A stretch of 64,000 nt of DNA from Trichopria drosophilae (taxonomy: Eukaryota; Arthropoda; Insecta; Hymenoptera; Diapriidae), in assembly GCA_030407085.1 (NCBI GenBank), contig CM059587.1, positions 28,679,001-28,743,000 of the forward strand. Direction: 5' to 3'. The number at the start of each line of letters is the position of its first letter. The first letter of the stretch is position 1. This document shows, in pieces, positions 23,440-34,900 of the stretch. Position numbers and translations under genes: made by a program. The notes beneath the pieces were generated by a model. That model saw only the letters and a program-made list of their open reading frames with translations. It did not search any database and was not told the DNA's origin.

Positions 23440-24083
23440 AAGAACTTCACCTGCTATTAATTATCAAGACTATTGTATTAAAAAGCGTTTCACACATGTG
23501 AATACAAGAATCACTGGAAAAAGAATATTAGCCACACCGCATTGACATCACACATGTTAAATACACGTCATAACTTTAGATTTCCAGATGTAAAAATATT
23601 AGATAATGACAAATTTTGGAGAAAAAAGAATATTAAAGAAATATGAAAACCGTATAAATTATAGAATAAATACAGAAAAATTAAATGTTTTTTACAATAT
23701 TTTAATTGAACAATTTATTTTATTTTTATTTAATCTATTTAGAACTTTAGGTATTATTTTTTTTCTAACATTTTGACTGTTTATTTATTAACGTCTTGAC
23801 TATTCATATCACGTACTTATTTGAAATTAGTTGCGTTTGTGTGTCGGTGAATTGTTTACGTGCATCGAAAATCATTCAAATTATAAAAGTATGTTTAGTT
23901 TTCAATCTGAGTGATTCAAAATTGGCGCGTTAAGCATTAATTTGTAATTTACCGTTTTTTTTTTATATTTTAATAACCTGATGTGCATCGTATGTGTTTA
24001 AGTTTTTTTTTTTTTTACAATTTTATTTTATAATAGATACCCTCGAAGAGGACCTACCTACATATGGTCGAAACGTTGGGTTA
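23440..24083 (+). pseudogene. Penelope-like retroelement remnant, C-terminal end of endonuclease
   Basis: The frame at 23497-23646 ends in TGA and reads EYKNHWKKNISHTALTSHML followed by NTRHNFRFPDVKILDNDKFW. This has the spacing and residues of the region after the GIY-YIG catalytic core in Penelope-like elements (His-xx-xx-T-x-H/F/F, then a V-K-I-L-D motif). A shifted frame just upstream (about 23466-23496, IKKRFTHV) may be the preceding part. Downstream at 24066-24083, GGTCGAAACGTTGGGTTAG matches the 3' end motif also seen at 19197-19212. The copy lies on the opposite strand from the other Penelope-like fragment and looks like a different, more decayed lineage. No reverse transcriptase is present. 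Confidence 0.7.
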
Positions 24084-26532
24084 GAATGACACCACCACAA
24101 CTTCGGTGTCAAAATGATAACAGTACTGTAGTGGCCATGGGATGAATATAAATTTAGAAATTTAAAGATAAAAAAATGACCAAACACATAATTTTATAAA
24201 TTTATATAACGCAATACCCTTTTATATCGATAATAAACAAATAACCGTTACTGTAGAAAACTATTTATATATATCAGAGGCTGCATACTAACGGTTTTAC
24301 ACTATTTGCCATTACACTTTTTTGGCATTGCTCTTGCTCAAATCTCACTTAAAGAAGACGACGAATAGGCACCGACTGATAATATTACGCAATTCAACTG
24401 AGAAATAATAATTATTCACTGAATGCCAATGAGTTTTACTTTTGCAAATTTAGATAGTGTCCTCAATAAACCACGATAACATATATGAAAAAACAGATTC
24501 AACATCCAAAATTAATTTTCAGTCGACATCACGTGAATGAATGCTCTTAATCAACGCTAAGTTCTGTTTGATGTTCTTTTTTGGAAAGGGTAAGCATGAT
24601 GGCAAAAATTGCAGATCTCGGTGCATTTAGAAACATGAATTTCACACCGACTTTCGTGCATCGCCGATTGTGTCGAGACTCAGACAGATCCTTTAAGACC
24701 TACGAAATACCTCCTAATTCCTTTCTAGTGACACCCGTAGCTTCTGGATGCTGTGCTGCTGAATTACATTTAAATACGTGACTAATGTTACGCCACAATG
24801 GAGCTGATATATTTACAAGTCTCGAACTCTACTTAGAACGCTTTTCTTACTTCTCCTACCGATTCGCTTCAAATCCGCTGGAGGTTGAGAAATGTCGAAA
24901 CGACGATCAATCTCGTCACTGTGTTGTTCAAGATGCGAAGAGAAATACGACTCTCTCGATAGTTGTCTTGAAACTCCTCAGTCACATTTCTTATTGTTCT
25001 TAATGAACTAATATAAGAAATCTCTTTTCACCTTAACTTAAAACAATTTTTAATGCATGTACTTCAATTATAGAATTAATCAATTCTGTTTATATTCTCC
25101 ATTCTAGAGTTGAGGATAGTTTTTAAACCGTCTGTAGAAGCTCTCTCTCTCACTCTTAATATAGTGATTTTTAGCTATCGAAGGGGGAGTCTAACTCAGT
25201 GAGAGTAAATACAATTCTTTTTTATACAAGAATTCAATGTAATTTTATAGATTCATCAAAAATATTTAATGTTATTAGCATAAACACTATGTACATTTCA
25301 TCATACAAACTCATGAAAGTGAAATTTTCAAAAAAATTTGTGGGTATAATAACGCATTGCGGTCAATGGACTAATGAAAAAGAATAAAAGAACATAATTA
25401 TTAAATTCAAAAAATAACGCATTACTTAGTATTAAAATATTCTTTTATGTAAGATCCCATCTATTTTTCAAAATACAACTGCATTCAATCTCAATTATGT
25501 TTTATTCACATTAAATTTTTAATATGTTATACATTTCAGAACTTTTTGAATCTTAAAATCGTGTGTTTTTTGTGTTAGGTGTCATTTTTACAACATAATT
25601 TCACATTTCTCTTTGTTATTCTGATTTTTGTCTATGTCTAAAACGTCATGGTTTATATACCATGAATTTAGTAACGGTCAAAGCAAGTATCGGTCTTGCT
25701 GTGGTGCTCTTAGCCGCATTTCTTAATAAGATTGGTTACAAGACTCTTTCAAAATCAAGATCAAAATTGAGATACCGTAACAAGTCTCTTGAGACGTTTG
25801 TCATTGAATGCTAAAAGCATTGCATTGATTGGTGATATAAAAACAAATTTTTGTTACAAAAGTTTTAGGTTTTATTCCCTGGTTGTTTCTTGGTCTAAGA
25901 TTCGATCTTTACCCTGAATGTAATTTCAAATTCAAATTTACTTTTTTAAATAGAACACAAAAATGTGTACCAAAAAAAAAAAGAAAGCGCAGAAAATACG
26001 GTCTTCCGTCAAGTCAAATTGACCTTCAAATGACCTTCAAGGACATGGTGAAGGCAAGGTGATGGCTAAGGTCACAATCGGATGTAGAATTTGCCTCTCT
26101 CATTTGTGTGATCAAAAATATGTGTTTCTATTTAGAAAAGCCAATTCGACCTTGAAGTGGCATTCGATCTGATACTTTTACTTTTGTCCCCCATAATGCA
26201 TCCCTCCATAGTTTTTGGCCGTTTATTTTTTACAAAAAAAAATCTTTTGCTTAACTTACAATTTTTAAGACTTCTTAAAGGGCTCTTTAAGATGACTTTT
26301 TGCTATTCGGGAATACACAGTTGGCCTTTCAAATAATGATGAGCCTCGCCACACCTATTCTAGTAATGGTTAACCATTTAGTTCCAATTTTAACAGAAAA
26401 TTACATTATTGATCTATTTTTGTCTTTTATTTTACTACAATTACTTTATAGAGTTACCTTAGATTATCTTCTCTTCTGATAATTATCTTAAAACTGATAC
26501 GAAATAATTCACATTTCGTATCCTAAATAGAG
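24084..26532. other. AT-rich DNA, slightly GC-richer 24.6-25.0 kb, repeat words at 26.0-26.2 kb
   Basis: Open frames at 24581-24781 and 24785-25003 have balanced composition but no family I recognise and no splice context. At 26010-26180 there is a cluster of GACCTTCAA/AAGGTCA words of the same kind as at 12021-12400. The remainder shows nothing. Confidence 0.35.
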
Positions 26533-26926
26533 TAGGGGAGAGTGGGGTAGACTGTGGCACTTTTGTGTGAAATTTGAAGAAATTTAATATTTTTAGGTTA
26601 ATTTTTAAATTAGATTATTATCTTTGATTGTTCTATTATTCAGTTGATGCCTTACCAAAGATATAGAAGAAATATATGTAAATTTATGACAAGAGGAGAT
26701 TGAGACAAAAAGGTTAGTTTAGATATCTCGAAACTCATATTTATCTATTACTCACCACCACCATTAAGAATTAATAAAATAACCCCGTTATTTTTACGTT
26801 TTTTTTTGATTGGCAGTGATAACCTTAATAGTATACATAAATATTGGATTTTTTCGGTGCACGGGTTTCGAGAAATCTTTAGTGGAACAGTGTGCCCCGT
26901 GTCACAGTCTACCCCACTCTCCCCTA
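26533..26926. mobile_element. TA-flanked MITE, GGGGAGAGTGGGGTAGACTG ends
   Basis: The 390 bp unit lies between TA at 26533-26534 and 26925-26926. The left terminus GGGGAGAGTGGGGTAGACTG (26535) continues TGGCAC, and the right terminus is the inverse continuing TGACAC, so 25 of 26 bases agree. There is no transposase. Consistent with a Tc1/mariner-type non-autonomous element; the almost intact termini suggest recent activity. Confidence 0.85.
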
Positions 26927-27029
26927 CAGCAAAAATGTACCATTTTTATCTCATGAATTTAAATGCCAGATCTCTGTACATAAGTACTAGAGCTATTAAA
27001 AACAGCAATTTCTGTGTTGAAAACTTTTA

Positions 27030-27960
27030 ATATTTTGCATGACGAGGTGCTCGAACAAAATCCCATCCAAGTGGCTCGTTTTCACGTTTCCTCTGCCTCG
27101 TGTCCGATATCGCTCAGTTACCGAGCAACAGTAGGAAGCAAGCATACCAAGCTGCATACGAGAAAAGCGGAAGAATGCACGGCTCGCGAATTAATGATGT
27201 GCATATTTCGGTCTCTTGGACAAAAGGATTGATGGTAGTGCAACGCGAAATCTTTTTGACGGAGGACCGATGCGATACGCGTACACGTATTATTTACCAG
27301 AGCCACAGAAAGAGCACGCGTGACGTCAGCTCTCGCATTTCCATTGTTCGAAGACTTTTATAATTATCGGACACAAGAAGCATATGGAGTGACGAAGAGC
27401 ATATGAGAAATAAAGAGTTTGCGAGAAAAAGAGATGTATATACAGAGAGGGATAGAGAGTTGGGCGCCAAACCGAGAGTACGTCGACTACAGACGAGTGA
27501 GCGGTCAGCGGCATTAATGCCACCGAGAAGGGCGCTTCCACCGGTAAACTTTTCAATGGAATCATAACAACGCACTATACATCTCTTCTATTTCCATTTT
27601 TATTCCGTTGTTAGCCAGCCGTCGACGCCAGTCGACGAAATGCGAAACGCAAAAGGCGAAAGGACGACAGCGTGTATAATGTACGCGCACGTCAACAGTT
27701 GAAGCAAACGCGAGAGCCTCTGGAATGTCTCACCCCTTTGATGCTGCACGGAGAGAAGGTCTGTTGTCATTGTGGCACACCGTTGTGGATACGGATGAGC
27801 TTTGTCGCGGTAACCGCGCGATGAACTGCAAATGTCTCTAACAAACTGTACGATATACGTATCGTGTCCCATCGACCTTGTTCTTCTTCCTCTTCTCATT
27901 TTAATGTTGTCATTTAAAACTCTCAGCAAAAATGGACTTCCTTCAATGACCATTAAATGT
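27030..27960. other. GC-richer block, candidate conserved non-coding or regulatory DNA
   Basis: Composition is balanced and CpG-rich across about 900 bp, giving several overlapping frames on both strands, none with a recognised domain. It contains a perfect TGACGTCA (27321-27328, the CREB/ATF consensus) and a polypurine stretch at 27370-27475. No repeat family of the window intrudes. It may be a promoter-proximal or enhancer region of a gene outside the window; this is inference. Confidence 0.25.
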
Positions 27961-28980
27961 TGTAGGAAAAGGTAAAGACGTCACAAGAATACGATGCAGA
28001 AATCATCAATTGAACTATTACATATTGAACTATTACATAGTGATGGATTGGAAGGTGCGAATCGGAAATGGGACTAGCGACGTGTCAGCTCATTGCCTCG
28101 AATAGTGAAAACTTATTCGATGAAAATGCTTTAAAACATGCCATTTTAGATCCATGGTATTTTAATATCATCCTTGGTAGTCAGGAATTTTGACAGTCGA
28201 CCTGGCCAAGTTCTTCAGTTAATGTAACGTCGTCGATATGCAGAAAGCATGTTTCTCGGTATCCCCTTTTTTGTTTATTTCCAATGTAGAGGTACTAATT
28301 TGGGACTGCTATTGGCCTCAATCGGCATCAGCGTCGTGAACGGTTATCTCCGTGAGCATTCTGTCACGGACATTCTCTTCTTAAACATATGATAATCTCT
28401 GTGGTACGCCCGCCGTTGCAAGGGCCACCGAACGAATGGTTGACAGTACCGATTTTATGCAGTATATGGATATTATTGCGTATATGCCATCATTCCTTAT
28501 GTATGGAGTGACGAAGAATTTTCCTCGATTAACCTCTCATGGGTAAAATGAGGAAATGAAACTGATCAATGTTTAATATTAAGTATTCAGCAACTTCTTG
28601 ACCAAGACCGTTTTCGGATTAGTACTTTCAAATAATTAAGATCGAGTTCCAGAAGATGGTGGAGCACAAAATGGATTATAATAATAAAGGGATTATTTTA
28701 ATCATAATACTAGATTCTTATATTGATAGAAGAAGATTCGTCCTCCATGTCTTAAAGCTGTTGAATATAACACGCCTATATATACTATACAATAAAGTAT
28801 AGATTAGTAAATTGAAATAAGCGAATTATTGATACTCATTTTTTATTGGAAACACATTGTGATACAATTTCAATAAACAAATGATCTGCACACAGTAGTT
28901 TTATTTCTCAATAACCACAACCTATTAGACACCGATTGAGGGTCAATTGAGGGCCTTATTTAGAATGGAACACTCTGCGT
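27961..28980. other. Non-coding stretch
   Basis: A direct repeat TTGAACTATTACAT occurs twice at 28011-28040. Otherwise nothing is recognised; 28050-28420 is again somewhat GC-richer than average. Confidence 0.3.
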
Positions 28981-28981
28981 G

Positions 28982-29951
28982 AAGTAGAAACTCGATAAGA
29001 CGTCGCGGTCGGTACCAGCCCCCCCTCTCGTTTCTCAATAACACGTCGTTCGCGAGAGAAAGTTCTCCTTCCTAAACATGCGCAGAAGCATGCGCTGCTG
29101 CGATCGCTCATACTGTCATAGATATTCTGTACCCATGTACTTATTGTAGGGTTAGATTACGGTTCCTTCTGCTGAGAGCTGGCGCTGAGAGAAAAGGCAG
29201 TGGTTGGGTTCAGGAGAGGACGTGAAACAATATCTTAAGGGGAGGGTACACAAAAAAAAACGCTTTATGAAATACAACTTTAAAAAATTTGAAAAAATGA
29301 TTTCTTTAGTAATTTTTTACGTGGAATTCAGTGGTGCTTGAATAAAAAGTGTAACAAATTGGTTTGACCCATACAAAATTAATTTTTTTCGAAAAAAATG
29401 GAATTTTTTAAAATCCATACATAAATATTTAGAAAAATATACAAGCATTTTTTCCGCGCTAATATCGAGGTGTCGAAAAAATTATTTCTAAAGCAATTTT
29501 TAACGTGGAATTTAGTGGTACTAGAATAAAAAAATGTAAAAATCTTTTTTACCACTAAAAAAATTGTTTTCTTCCATAAAAAATTATTTTTTCGACATAA
29601 ATGGAATTTTTTTGAAATCCATCCGTAATTATTTAGCAAATGTGTTTTTATGTTCACTCTAATTTTTTTGAATTTTTAAATTAATTTAGAAAAATATACA
29701 AGCATTTTTTTCAAAAATGCTATTTTTTTCGCCCTAAAATTTTCGGGACAAACATAACTTTTCCATTTTTTATTTTCACACCACTGTATTCCTCGTCAAA
29801 AATTACTAAAGAAATAATTTTTTCATATTTTTTAAAGGTGTATTTCGTAGAGCTGATTTGGTTGGTGTACCCTCCCTTAATGAGGAATAGTTCCAACGTC
29901 TTATTGAGATGACGTATTAACGCGCTGACGTATTATCGAGTTTCTACTGTA
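28982..29951. mobile_element. Tigger/pogo-like non-autonomous element, split by a later insertion
   Basis: The left end AGTAGAAACTCGATAAGACG (28983) and the right end, the inverse of CAGTAGAAACTCGATAATAC (ending 29949 before TA), match the CAGT(A)GAA...CTCGAT(A)A terminus typical of pogo/Tigger elements. Without the 29235-29880 insertion the element is about 325 bp, too short to be autonomous. The left TA is not preserved. It shows no transposase. Confidence 0.65.
29235..29880. mobile_element. TTAA-flanked foldback element nested in the Tigger-like element
   Basis: TTAAGGGGAGGGTACAC at 29235-29251 and its inverse GTGTACCCTCCCTTAA at 29865-29880 give a perfect TTAA duplication. The arms remain alignable for about 100 bases, including AATGATTTCTTTAGTAATTT and CACCACTG. 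The A/T-rich centre contains internally repeated AAATCCAT...AATATTTAG words and explains the minus-strand frame 29379-29657. The TTAA target with a G-rich terminus is compatible with piggyBac or Kolobok; I cannot decide. Confidence 0.85.
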
Positions 29952-31590
29952 CTCAAAATGTGCATTCTGTTACTTGTCTTATTTGTGCGAGAACGTGTGG
30001 ACGCAAGATGCAGGAAATCTGTAAGTCTATTGGGCGTCCAGTGCAGATTTCGAAAAATCGGATGATCCGACTTCAATCCATTAATAAAATAAGCAAAGCC
30101 ATTCCATATTCATAAAGAATAAAAGTTATAATATCAGAATTTTTAAAATTGTAATTAAGTTATGTACTCATTGTTGTTCTAATAATATTGAGTAGAACCT
30201 AAAATGGTCCAATAAACATTACGAGCAAAGCGAGCAAAGGGCTTTGGGGTGGATCCCTCGCGAATTAAGCGATTTCCAGTGCCATTCTCTATGCGAGCAC
30301 AATTGCGGCTAAAATAAGTTGTGGGAGTAATGTAAAGAAAATAATATTTAATATGTGTGCTTATTACGTCGTAAAAAAGAGCGGAAAAAAATAAGAGGAA
30401 AGGCTTTTGAAACGAAGATTCGAAATCGTTTCAACAAGATAATTTTCATGAATCAGATGTAACCAGTCAGTGATCCTCTTTCAAGGACAAAAGCCAGCTT
30501 AGAAGGCGGCGTACGGCACTGCACGTGGGAACCTCGGGAAAAAAATCAAAGTATTGTCGTATTTCAATTGTAACCGAATGTCAATGCGCTGGAAAGAACT
30601 TGCACGATTTCTGTAGCCGGTAACAGAGAGAACAGTTACGGTCCTCTAAGGAGGGGACATTCGGGGCAGAGGATTATAGAGCTTTACTGGGATATCAATT
30701 ATAACCAGAAACAGTTATATTCCGTGCACCAAAACCCTTTCTACGCCCCTTGCCTTTCGCCTACCCGCCTCTTTGCGCTGCATGCCCCAGCATTCCTAAT
30801 CCTCTGTAAATTATATTATTTTCACTGTTTGTTTACCGGCCCTTCCTATTCCGCTCCCGTCTGCGAGGGATTTGCGGCGACTTTACGGCTTTCACCGAGT
30901 CGCAGTCTCTTCCCCATAGATTTCGCATTAAAATTGTATTCTCTTGTTCCGCTCTTTCTGTGAATGAAGTGTTGCGACGTATATGGGGATTTATTTCCGC
31001 GAGTCCGTTCTTTTTTCGGCCGTTCGCCTCCTCTTATTATTCCGTGGTTCACTTTCTTTGAGTTCGGTATAAGCTTTCATATCTGAAATTTTACGACATT
31101 TCGTTCAACACCACCGTAATATCTATGCTAAAGATTTTTTAGTTACACTTAATTCATGACTCGATAAGATTATACGCATTTGATTACTATTTTTATATTA
31201 TTATTTTGATTTACACGATATTCATTAACTCGTCTCCCTGGTAGAGATGGCCACGAGAATCTGCCCAGAATTATCCTAGATTTTGATGATCTGGCTAGAA
31301 ACTAAGTCTATAGTATGGGTAGAAATCCTACTAAAAATGACATGAATTCTAACGATAATCTACCGAGACGCGAGACATTGAGACAGCTAATGTAGTTTAA
31401 CATGAGTGCGACAAGCTTCTACAACTTATTGAACTCGTCTCGATTCGAGAATCTCGAATACCTCTTGATCGAAGGCTCAATATGGTGGCTTGCTTTCAGC
31501 TGATTCGCCTGCACATGCTGTCGCGATTGTTTACAAAGCTGTTATAATGATTAAACCCATATAACAAAATAACATCGCAATGAAATCACG
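29952..31590. other. Non-coding DNA, GC-richer at 30.47-31.06 kb
   Basis: GAGCAAAGCGAGCAAAGGGC at 30222 is a short relative of the GCGAGCGAAGCGAG repeat. The block 30470-31060 is GC-richer and pyrimidine-rich, with an overlapping pair of frames (30724-30963 plus, 30846-31052 minus) lacking any known domain. Possibly a conserved non-coding block. Confidence 0.3.
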
Positions 31591-31632
31591 ATGAATTCAG
31601 GCGTGAGAAATTCCATCACGGGTGAATTCATG
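31591..31632. repeat. Small inverted repeat next to the left duplication breakpoint
   Basis: ATGAATTCAGGCGTGA and ATCACGGGTGAATTCAT are inverted copies with two or three mismatches, ending about 40 bases before the start of duplicated sequence at 31673. Confidence 0.6.
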
Positions 31633-32812
31633 AACGCTGCGTAATGCGACGCGTATTGTGTCTCGTAGTGACATCACGCTCGAAATCTTCAACATTTGGA
31701 TACTGATTAATTTGTCATTCATATATAATCGAATGCAGAGAATATCTTCCTACGTATTGAAATATGTACAAAATTTAAATTTGGAAAAAGGTACACATAG
31801 GAACTCGTTTATTTACTTGTCATATGAAATACTTTCGATATTTTATAGTTTGATGGATATCTCGTTGCCGGTTCCGTGACAAATTTTCATTTCAGTTTCA
31901 GGTCTAAGACACTTTTAGAATAGCAGGAAATGACACTTATTATCAGACTCTAATTAAGACTCCAGTTTTAGTAGTTATTTAGCATGTATCTAATTATTTA
32001 GAAATAGAGTTTACAATGATGGTCCGCATATCAGAGGCCAATAAAACTATATTACAATCTAATAAGCTAATAAGATATAGTATATAAGCTTATTATTATA
32101 ATCAGGAATGTATCCCCTCAATCTTTTCCACTTAGGCTACATAAACAACAGTTTACAAAGACTTCGTGACATCAAATTACCTTTAATGAAACATATTATA
32201 AAGTGCACATGAATGCAGGGTTGGATATTCATAGGTATTTAGGTGAATCTAAAAGAATTAACACTATGTAGACATCTGCCATAAAAAAAAATTCTCGATC
32301 GTTAGTGTTGACGGTACAGTAAATTTATTCAATAACATTCCATATCAGGAATAGATATAATGTAAATAATAATTGTGACTGATGATAGCCATTTTAATTC
32401 TACTCCAATTTAAAAAACGGCATTAGTTTTAGCCGATTACTAATCATTGGTAACAGCGTTGAAAAATTAATTAAATAGAAATAGATTCCGGATTTCGTCT
32501 GAGCCTACCCTACCCAAACAGCTAATTGCTCGGTAATAAATCGTACCAAATCACTTGCAGCGAACGGCAACCATAAATATCACGAACCTCGCGCAATAGC
32601 AAATAAAATATAAATAATAAGAGGCTTATTAAAGGACGAGAAATACTCAATATTTAATATTTTTTAAAGAAGTAATACAATAATATTTTAAAAATAGATT
32701 TTTGTTTTGCGCCAAAATAAGCTCTATTAATATTTAATTATAAAATATACGTGTTTCCCGGTACGTTTAATTTTTTATTTTACAATTGAGTCAATGTATA
32801 ATTGATTTTCAG

Positions 32813-33009
32813 AGTTACGGAGCTATCAGGGAAAAAAACGGGCGACAGCGAAGGAACCAGCTTTCAGATTCCACGCGTTACCGCTTTGGAGCACATATTC
32901 CCCTGAGGGTGTCCCGAAGGAAGGCTACAAGCTCAATTATGCAAATGTCGGAGATGAAACGATCTGGACGTGGATGCGATCGTTTAGAGGCGTGATTGTG
33001 TTCTGGTAG
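32813..33009 (+). other. Possible terminal coding exon, copy 1
   Basis: A pyrimidine-containing acceptor-like ATTGATTTTCAG ends at 32812. In the frame starting at 32815 an open stretch of 64 codons runs to TAG at 33007-33009. Its second half uses mixed, GC-ending codons unlike the surroundings and reads PEGVPKEGYKLNYANVGDET then IWTWMRSF. A second frame (32786-32995) is also open, so the signal is ambiguous. No family is recognised. A single-copy host exon is possible; a GC-rich non-coding block is the alternative. Confidence 0.2.
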
Positions 33010-33344
33010 TTTACCGCGGTAAGGTGTCAATGAGGGCTTTACACGGGTGCTTCCTACATACGTAAACACCTACTTATACACTATATTGACGTAGGCATTT
33101 ACTTTCGTTAAAAATGCCAGTTACGCCATCAATAATGATCAATATACCTAAATGATTGATTTTATTAAATCGATTATTATTATCAACCAATTTGACTGCA
33201 TTAACAATATTATTTTTTATGCCTGCGTTTTCCTATATCTTAGTTGTTTTTTCTCTATGTAAAACAATACTTGTACATTATTTTATTCACAATAAGTTAG
33301 GTTAGGTTAGTCTTATTTATTAATTTTAAATATATATATAGAGT

Positions 33345-33780
33345 GATCCAAAAGTATGGAAACGGCTAAATATCTCAGCGGAAGTGCATTTCAAGCAAAA
33401 GAGATTAAGGATTTTTCCTTGACCATTTAATGGTACCATTGAAATTGCCCTTGAACATGACCTTGTAGGAGTGTGACCATGTGCCTAGGATTGTACTTTG
33501 GGGAAAAAAGTTGCAGTTAAAAGTTCTAAATTTTCTTCTTGGCTATTCAATCGTGATCTGAAATTTGACCTCGAGCGTGACTTTCAAGGTGGAATATACT
33601 CTTTTAAATAGAAGCACATATTTCTGAAAACAGGAATGGAAAGAGCAGAAAATTGTACGTCAGGATGTGACTTTGATCATGACCTTGACCATGCACTTGA
33701 AGGTCAATACAAGGTCAAGTTGACTTTGACAGTGGAAATGCCTGTAAATTTCCCCGTAAATTGGTATGTGGGGGGTGCCG
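33345..33780 (+). repeat. Dispersed repeat with clustered AAGGTCA words, copy 1
   Basis: It begins GAGTGATCCAAAAGTATGGA and contains repeated TGACCTTG, CTTGAACATGACC, CTTGAAGGTCAA and CAAGGTCAAGTTGAC words, about ten in 430 bases. The same kind of cluster is seen at 12021-12400, 26010-26180 and 56390-56520. The opening resembles ends of widespread insect transposons, but I cannot name one. Confidence 0.45.
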
Positions 33781-34289
33781 AGGTCGCGCATTACTGAAGT
33801 TTTATAAAATTCAAGATCACCGATGCAATATGGTAGACGAATTTAGTAAAAATTTATTGAATTTTCATCTAATTTGAATCTGGAAATGTTTTTAGTTGCT
33901 GATGACGTATAGGATCTGCTATACCTGAAAAAAATAAGGTATACCCAGGGTGTGTCACGAGGAGGCTCCTATGAACGATTTACATCCCATCATTTGATTT
34001 TCCAAAAACGTTAAAAAGCTTACGAGCTTCTCGCAATGACGTCTGACAAAAATAATGCCTCTTTTAATAAATTTACCGTGAATATACCTTCGTAACAGCT
34101 AACATAATGTGAAAGTGGATTATACCATCCCGAATCCAATTTTGCCATTTCTATACATGTTTTATCACCCAAAATATTCGCATAAAATAATTAATTTCTG
34201 TAATTCATTTGCCTGTTTATAATTCGTAATTCTATTTGCTAATATGCATTTGAGTGGGATGACGGGTTATTTAGTTGAACAGCACTCGA

Positions 34290-34900
34290 TAGAATTTTCA
34301 CCGTAATATCGCCAAATAAATACCTAAAAATAAAATGGTGGAAAAAGTGTTACATTTGGAAACTATGAAAATATTGTACCTGCGTTTATTTTCATAACAA
34401 CGTAATAATCTAGGTGAGTTATTGGATATTTTTTTGGCATCGAGATCCTTGGCATATTTGGAGGGTGCGAAAAGGGCTCGAGAAGGCAGAGCGAAGGAAA
34501 ACGGAAGGGAAACGGATCGGGATCGGCCGAGAGGCTGCTGCTTTCGGTCGGGCAAAACGGTCGGGCAAGACCGGGGCACGACGTGGCAAGGACGGGGGTG
34601 AGTGTTTACTTTTGGTGTCGAGCAAGTAGCGCCCGGCATGCATGGTTCCCTCTGATAGCAAACACCGAGTATCGATCAGTATGACTCTGGTAAACAACTA
34701 TTGCCGAGTAGTATAGTATAGAATGGGCTTCGTTTTTCCCCTTACACTCGCTTCATTCTACCCCCTGGAACCCTTGGGGGTGGCCCCACCCGCCGCCGTA
34801 TCTCGCCACAGCCCTACTAACAACAACAGCGCGCCACTCTGCCTATATTCGCGATATGCCTGCTTACGTGTCGCAGGGCCGCCGTTACATTTTTCATAGC
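34290..34900. other. GC-rich block, candidate conserved non-coding or 5' UTR-like DNA, copy 1
   Basis: A purine-rich part (34460-34610) and a C-rich part (34750-34860) give overlapping open frames on both strands (34298-34697). A strong donor-like GGGGTGAGTG sits at 34595-34604 and another, AGGTGAGT, at 34411-34418. No protein domain is recognised. A CTTT tetranucleotide run lies at 34975-34990. This could be a promoter or a spliced leader exon of a host gene, but the evidence is weak. Confidence 0.25.

Noticed and set aside
27600..27953. 117-codon minus-strand frame as a gene
   Set aside because: No recognised domain; several overlapping frames exist in the same GC-rich block.
33296..33310. 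Interstitial telomeric TTAGG repeat
   Set aside because: Fewer than three units, which is expected by chance and common in insect DNA.
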